Below are positions 61,022 to 64,000 of a DNA stretch of 64,000 bases, one piece after another. The notes under the pieces are model-generated. The model did not search any database. It saw nothing but the letters and a program-made list of their open reading frames with translations, and was not told the origin of the DNA. This DNA comes from Verrucomicrobiaceae bacterium (lineage in GTDB: Bacteria; Verrucomicrobiota; Verrucomicrobiia; Verrucomicrobiales; Verrucomicrobiaceae). The DNA is taken from assembly GCA_016795485.1 (NCBI GenBank), contig JAEUHM010000048.1, positions 1-64,000 of the forward strand, in the 5' to 3' direction. Position numbers and translations under genes: made by a program. Position 1 is the stretch's first letter; every line of letters starts with the position of its first letter.

Positions 61022-62332
61022 TCATTGCATTGGCAGAGTAAGCACCTTCCGTTCCGTCCCGCGCAAAATCGTCACGTCCACCTTCTCCCCCGGAAACCGA
61101 TTCTTCAGCAGATACGCGTGCAACTGACTCTCCGTCATCGCCTCACTTCGTCCGTCCACTTCCACCAGCACATCATCCTTCAGAAAGCCCGCCTTCTTGG
61201 CAGTGGCATGCTTGCCAAACATACCCAAGCCCTTCACCTTCAGCCCCAGCTTATCCTTAGCCAGCTTCATCGTTGCCCGCTCTGCTTCCTCTAGCGGAAT
61301 CAAAACCAGCCCTCCTGTTGCCATGCCACGCATCGGCCAGGCACCCACCCGCTGAGAGGCATCCGTCTGCTCCTTCCAGTCCGCTGGGAGCGCGAGCTTC
61401 ACACTGCCCGTTCCCCTTTCGAGTTCCAGCTCGGCAGCGCCATGAATCGAGTGCAAAACCCAGCTAAAGTCCGCGCTTGAGACCAAAGGCTGCCCATTCA
61501 CTTTGCCGATCACATCCCCGGCTTTGATCCCTGCTTTCTCAGCCGCCGACCCCGCCACCACATCCTTGACCGTGCCAGCCGTAGCCGGGTTCATCACCAG
61601 CCCCACCGTCTCTGGAGCCGGGAATGGAAACAACCACTCATCAGGAATCGGCTTCCCCGCGTCCCGATAGTATGTCCGGTGCGCATCACCCACCATGTGA
61701 CAGTGAATGCAACTCCCCACCACCTTCCCTTCCCAATCCAGCACCGTCTTGTATTTGGCAGCCAGCATCGGAATCTCGATCACCGACTTAAACGGCCCCG
61801 GCCTCGGCTGCTTACCCACAAGCTCCGCCTTATTCGCCGGATAGCCCTTGTGGATTTGCAGCACACCCTCCATCGCTGCACGAAAACTACTCGTATCCGT
61901 CTCAGCCGAGTTCTTCTGGTGCACCCAACTGCCAAACCTCCCATACACCGTGCCATCTCCATTAAAGAACAGCGTGGAGAATGACAGGTCCGTGTCCCAT
62001 TGGAAGCGCGTTAGGTCCAAGGCATTCGCATTGATCACCCGCACGCAGACAAACTGATCCAACAGCGGACTCAGCGGCCCCTCATCCAGCACCGAGCTAT
62101 CGATGCCCATGCACGACTTACATGGCACACACCGCAGCACCACCATCAGCGGCTTCCCCGACTTCTTCGCCTCCTCAAACCCCCGATTGAAGTCCTCATA
62201 AATCCACCGGTCATCCTTCTCCATCCGAGCCTTGTCCGCCCTCACCGCCCCCTCACGATCCTTCACCGTCTCAGCCAAAAGCAAAGACCCCGCCGCGATC
62301 AACATTCCTCCAAGAATCCAAATACGCTTCAT
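61022..62332 (-). CDS. exported protein with thioredoxin fold, CxxCH site and two PDZ domains
   Basis: A 436-residue exported protein with a signal peptide (residues 1-20, MKRIWILGGMLIAAGSLLLA). Residues 40-160 are thioredoxin-like (GFEEAKKSGKPLMVVLRCVP) with a CVPCKSC cluster (C68, C71, C74). A haem-c-type motif CIHCH is at 208-212 (GSCIHCHMVGD). PDZ 1 is about 245-310 (VVAGSAAEKAGIKAGDVIGKVNG), PDZ 2 about 350-430 (HATAKKAGFLKDDVLVEVDG). The longer frame to 62560 runs through repeat DNA and was rejected. It is first in the operon ahead of MoxR (43 bp). Confidence 0.87.
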   Translation of the reverse strand: MKRIWILGGMLIAAGSLLLAETVKDREGAVRADKARMEKDDRWIYEDFNRGFEEAKKSGKPLMVVLRCVPCKSCMGIDSSVLDEGPLSPLLDQFVCVRVINANALDLTRFQWDTDLSFSTLFFNGDGTVYGRFGSWVHQKNSAETDTSSFRAAMEGVLQIHKGYPANKAELVGKQPRPGPFKSVIEIPMLAAKYKTVLDWEGKVVGSCIHCHMVGDAHRTYYRDAGKPIPDEWLFPFPAPETVGLVMNPATAGTVKDVVAGSAAEKAGIKAGDVIGKVNGQPLVSSADFSWVLHSIHGAAELELERGTGSVKLALPADWKEQTDASQRVGAWPMRGMATGGLVLIPLEEAERATMKLAKDKLGLKVKGLGMFGKHATAKKAGFLKDDVLVEVDGRSEAMTESQLHAYLLKNRFPGEKVDVTILRGTERKVLTLPMQ

Positions 62333-62400
62333 CCCCACATTTTGAGAAAAAACTCCGCCCGAAGCCAGAAAAATGTACACCGACCCACAGTCAGCCGCAT

Positions 62401-62462
62401 CACCCCCGTAGCAGCCGAGGTAACGAGGCCCTCCCCTGCGCCTAAACCAACCCCCACGCCCC
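62401..62462. repeat. 62-bp direct repeat, copy A
   Basis: Matches 62485-62546 at 60 of 62 positions. The unit carries a 20-bp core starting GTAGCAGCCGAGGTAACGAG, followed by CTAAACCAACCCCCACGC. It is intergenic, upstream of the PDZ-protein gene. I recall similar GTAGCAGCCGAGGT sequences as dispersed repeats in Verrucomicrobia, which would need checking. Confidence 0.9.
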
Positions 62463-62484
62463 ACCTTCCCAAAGTCAACTTCAA

Positions 62485-62546
62485 CACCCCCGTAGCAGCC
62501 GAGGTAACGAGGCTCTCCCCTGTGCCTAAACCAACCCCCACGCCCC
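62485..62546. repeat. 62-bp direct repeat, copy B
   Basis: Second copy, 84 bp after the first (start to start), with two C-to-T changes. The inter-copy 22 bp are unique. The block of two copies ends shortly before the damaged attC-like site. Confidence 0.9.
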
Positions 62547-62555
62547 GACTTCAAG

Positions 62556-62641
62556 GCCACAAATCAGACAACAGCGAGCGCAACACATTGCTGACACGAC
62601 AGATCGCCTTCAAGCCATTGCCCGCATCCGTTTTGTTCGGC
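62556..62641 (-). repeat. attC-like site downstream of the GNAT gene (damaged right-hand R')
   Basis: Read on the minus strand it begins 26 nt past the GNAT stop with R''-like GCCGAAC (62641-62635), a 5-base spacer AAAAC, then L''-like GGATGCGG and, after about 54 nt, L' CTGAT (62567-62563). About 45 bases of the centre are very similar to the second site at 63163-63314. The R' end is not a clear complement (GTGGCC instead of GTTCGGC), so this copy may be truncated, mutated or joined to a secondary target site. It borders the 62-bp repeats. Confidence 0.6.
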
Positions 62642-62666
62642 CTTGGCGGGTGTTGGTTCGTCATGG

Positions 62667-63134
62667 TCATCTGCCTGTGGAGTATTGGAGCACTGGAAGC
62701 TCCCGCTGCTGTCCATGCAACGTAGAAAACGAACTGGCAACTCGAATGCATCCCATGCACCGGTAGAAGCCTTCTGCGTGTGGATCAGACTCAATCCTCA
62801 GTGTCGTGACGCCGCCTGCTCTGGCCCTGGCAACTGCGTCAAGGAACATCACTCGGCCAAAGCCTCGTCCAATAAACCCCGGCAAAAGCCAAAAGTGGAT
62901 CAAATCAGAAGTCGGCTCCGTCTGGCTCAACGCATAAAACCCAATGGTCTGTGTCTCAATGTGAGCTCTGACGGTAGGGTGCTTCGAAATGAACTCTGCC
63001 GTAACCGTAAGCTGAGGCAGCCAAGCCTCGATCCAATGAAGTGGGTACTGCCAATGGCCTTTCGATAACTGAGCGATCTCCGTCAGAAGGCGGGCATCCT
63101 CGGGCAACGCTTGGCTAAATCGCAGATTCATCAT
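62667..63134 (-). CDS. GNAT acetyltransferase, putative gene-cassette cargo
   Basis: A 155-residue single-domain acetyltransferase. HFWLLPGFIGRGFGRVMFLDAVARARAGGVTTLRIESDPHAEGFYRCMG has the acetyl-CoA loop and the C-terminal helix-strand. GNAT genes are frequent cargo in integron cassettes. The gene has a short leader of about 30 nt after the attC-like R' site at 63163-63169 and is followed 26 nt after its stop by another attC-like site. This is the geometry of a cassette of about 610 bp. The substrate is unknown. Confidence 0.88.
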   Translation of the reverse strand: MMNLRFSQALPEDARLLTEIAQLSKGHWQYPLHWIEAWLPQLTVTAEFISKHPTVRAHIETQTIGFYALSQTEPTSDLIHFWLLPGFIGRGFGRVMFLDAVARARAGGVTTLRIESDPHAEGFYRCMGCIRVASSFSTLHGQQRELPVLQYSTGR

Positions 63135-63162
63135 GCGTTCCGATGCCGGACTGTTTCAGTTT

Positions 63163-63314
63163 GGCGAACATCTTGGATCAGACGACAGCGAGCGACAATG
63201 GAGTGACATAGCTTGTCAAAGACAACCCGAAGGGCACCACCGGCGGGTGGTGGCAACACGTTGCTGCCACGACAGATAGCCTTCGAGCCGTTGCCTGCAT
63301 CCGTTTTGTTCGCC
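63163..63314 (-). repeat. attC-like integron recombination site
   Basis: On the minus strand: R'' GGCGAAC (63314-63308), spacer AAAAC, L'' GGATGCAG (63302-63295), a 113-nt variable centre, L' CTGATCC (63181-63175), spacer AAGAT and R' GTTCGCC (63169-63163). R'' and R' are perfect 7-bp complements. L'' and L' pair over seven bases with one extra unpaired G in L'', the classical extrahelical base. The 5-base spacers also fit attC sites. The centre holds a CCACC/GGTGG hairpin and a GCAACG/TGTTGC one. R'' lies 24 nt beyond the ankyrin-gene stop. Length 152 bp is within the known range. No integrase is seen in the window. Confidence 0.75.
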
Positions 63315-63337
63315 TTGGTTGGTGAATGTTGCTGTAT

Positions 63338-63859
63338 TCATGAGTTCCAGTAGGTGCTCTCTGGAATGCCTCTGGCTCGGAAAAGAGCAGCCACAGGGTC
63401 ATCCCGATGCCGGATACTCTCCAGTGTCATCTCGTCAATAACCTCGGAGAGGGGTATGTCATAGGGCAGTCGTTCAAGCAGAGCTGCGATCAACTGAGTG
63501 TGCCGCTTCAGTATCGTCGAAGTCGAAATCACAGAATCTCCAGCATCGTTGATGTGTGTGACGGAGGCTCCTCGTGCGAGTAACGCTAGTGAAATCTCAG
63601 TCCGGCCAAGCTGAACCGCCTCCTGAAGCGGCGTGGAGCCAAAGTGGTTCACTGTATCAATCTCGGCTCCAAGCTCAATCAGCGCTGAAACCAAGGATGC
63701 CGCATCCTCGACAGCCATCCAGTGTAGCAAAGTCTCTCCAAGGCCACTCCTGGCATCCAAAAGCGACCTGTCCTGTTTCAGTCGCGCCAACCCTTCCTGT
63801 GGTGCGGACAGAAGAAGATCACGTAACTCGTAAAATGGAGCTCTGGTAGAGTTGGCCAC
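63338..63859 (-). CDS. ankyrin-repeat protein, putative gene-cassette cargo
   Basis: A 173-residue protein with ankyrin repeats: GETLLHWMAVEDAASLVSALIELGAEID, then FGSTPLQEAVQLGRTEISLALLARGAS and a further diverged unit HINDAGDSVISTST. The GTG start at 63859 is used because the frame begins there (VANSTRAPFYEL) and no better ATG precedes it. The protein is probably cytoplasmic and binds partner proteins. The stop is 24 nt before the attC-like site at 63163-63314. The upstream boundary of a possible cassette is not clear. The remaining sequence up to 64000 holds no gene I can support. Confidence 0.82.
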   Translation of the reverse strand: MANSTRAPFYELRDLLLSAPQEGLARLKQDRSLLDARSGLGETLLHWMAVEDAASLVSALIELGAEIDTVNHFGSTPLQEAVQLGRTEISLALLARGASVTHINDAGDSVISTSTILKRHTQLIAALLERLPYDIPLSEVIDEMTLESIRHRDDPVAALFRARGIPESTYWNS

Positions 63860-64000
63860 GGGACTTGGCTAGTTAGGCGAGACTTTATGGCTGCGGCCCG
63901 CCTTGCGAGAGCAGGTCGGAGGCGCAGCACGACTGATTGAAAAAGGCGTGGTGTGCTGGCCGCTTATGAGTCGCGGGCTGCTTCTGGCGAGGCCTATCCG

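Noticed and set aside
62333..62560. N-terminal extension of the PDZ/thioredoxin protein
   Set aside because: The open frame there is translated repeat DNA, and the signal peptide start at 62332 fits far better.
63872..63878. GTTAGGC as a further attC or attI core
   Set aside because: It is in the opposite orientation to the other two sites and has no matching partner box at a suitable distance; probably chance.

Overview
The window looks like a chromosomal segment of a Verrucomicrobiota bacterium, most likely Verrucomicrobiaceae/Prosthecobacter-like. This rests on gene content and protein style, not on a database search: a DUF1501 protein, Cys-type sulfatases, a Tat-exported Gfo/Idh/MocA oxidoreductase, a PPC-domain secreted protein, a NagB-PIG-L fusion, a GreA protein with a very long N-terminal extension, a Bacteroidetes-style ParE and few clear Shine-Dalgarno sites. 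Most genes are intact and densely packed. I see no insertion sequence, prophage or CRISPR array.

Layout. 1-445: a 48-codon ORF and two opposed arrays of 10-bp repeats. 446-6348: a hypothetical protein, a DUF485/ActP acetate-type symporter pair, a DUF1501 protein, then pdxJ-acpS. 6357-9916: cdsA, a hypothetical and glmS. 10136-13384: a Pro/Glu-rich membrane protein, an ABC-2 exporter pair and acylphosphatase, followed by tRNA-Ala(GGC). 13704-16504: a stand-alone HoxF/NuoF-like flavoprotein, then a lipoprotein, a FluC fluoride channel and a LMW phosphatase. 16501-20378: a response regulator, histidine kinase and a single-chain fusion of an MbnP-like domain with a MauG/MbnH-like dihaem peroxidase. 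20741-28534: a sulfatase-YHYH fusion, a purple-acid-phosphatase-like protein, acetyltransferases, a second sulfatase and small enzymes. 28766-38488: ParE, a PPC-domain protein, TerC, long GreA and an orphan PotA-type ATPase. 38651-44933: a four-gene operon of exported proteins. 44955-53444: MECR-like reductase, RlmI-like methyltransferase, NagB-PIG-L fusion, xylose isomerase, a beta-propeller protein and a Gfo/Idh/MocA protein. 53789-62332: a hypothetical and a MoxR-DUF58-BatA operon that also carries an OmpA protein and a PDZ/thioredoxin/CxxCH protein. 62333-64000: intergenic repeats and what looks like two integron-type gene cassettes (GNAT and ankyrin) with attC sites.

Most notable: (i) a well-formed attC-like site at 63163-63314 and a related damaged copy at 62556-62641, each starting about 25 nt after the stop of a small gene, with no integrase in view; (ii) the two-component system translationally coupled to an MbnP-MbnH-like fusion, which suggests a copper or metal-responsive protein-maturation unit; (iii) the exported four-gene operon at 38651-44933, made of two paralogous helical proteins, a terpenoid-cyclase-like toroid and a 1083-residue repeat protein ending in a TlpA thioredoxin; (iv) two enzyme domains that seem to have lost metal ligands (the PIG-L half of the NagB fusion and the PAP-like phosphatase).

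Limits: all family calls are by eye from motifs and memory, without homology search. Start codons were often chosen by signal peptides or family starts because ribosome binding sites are weak.
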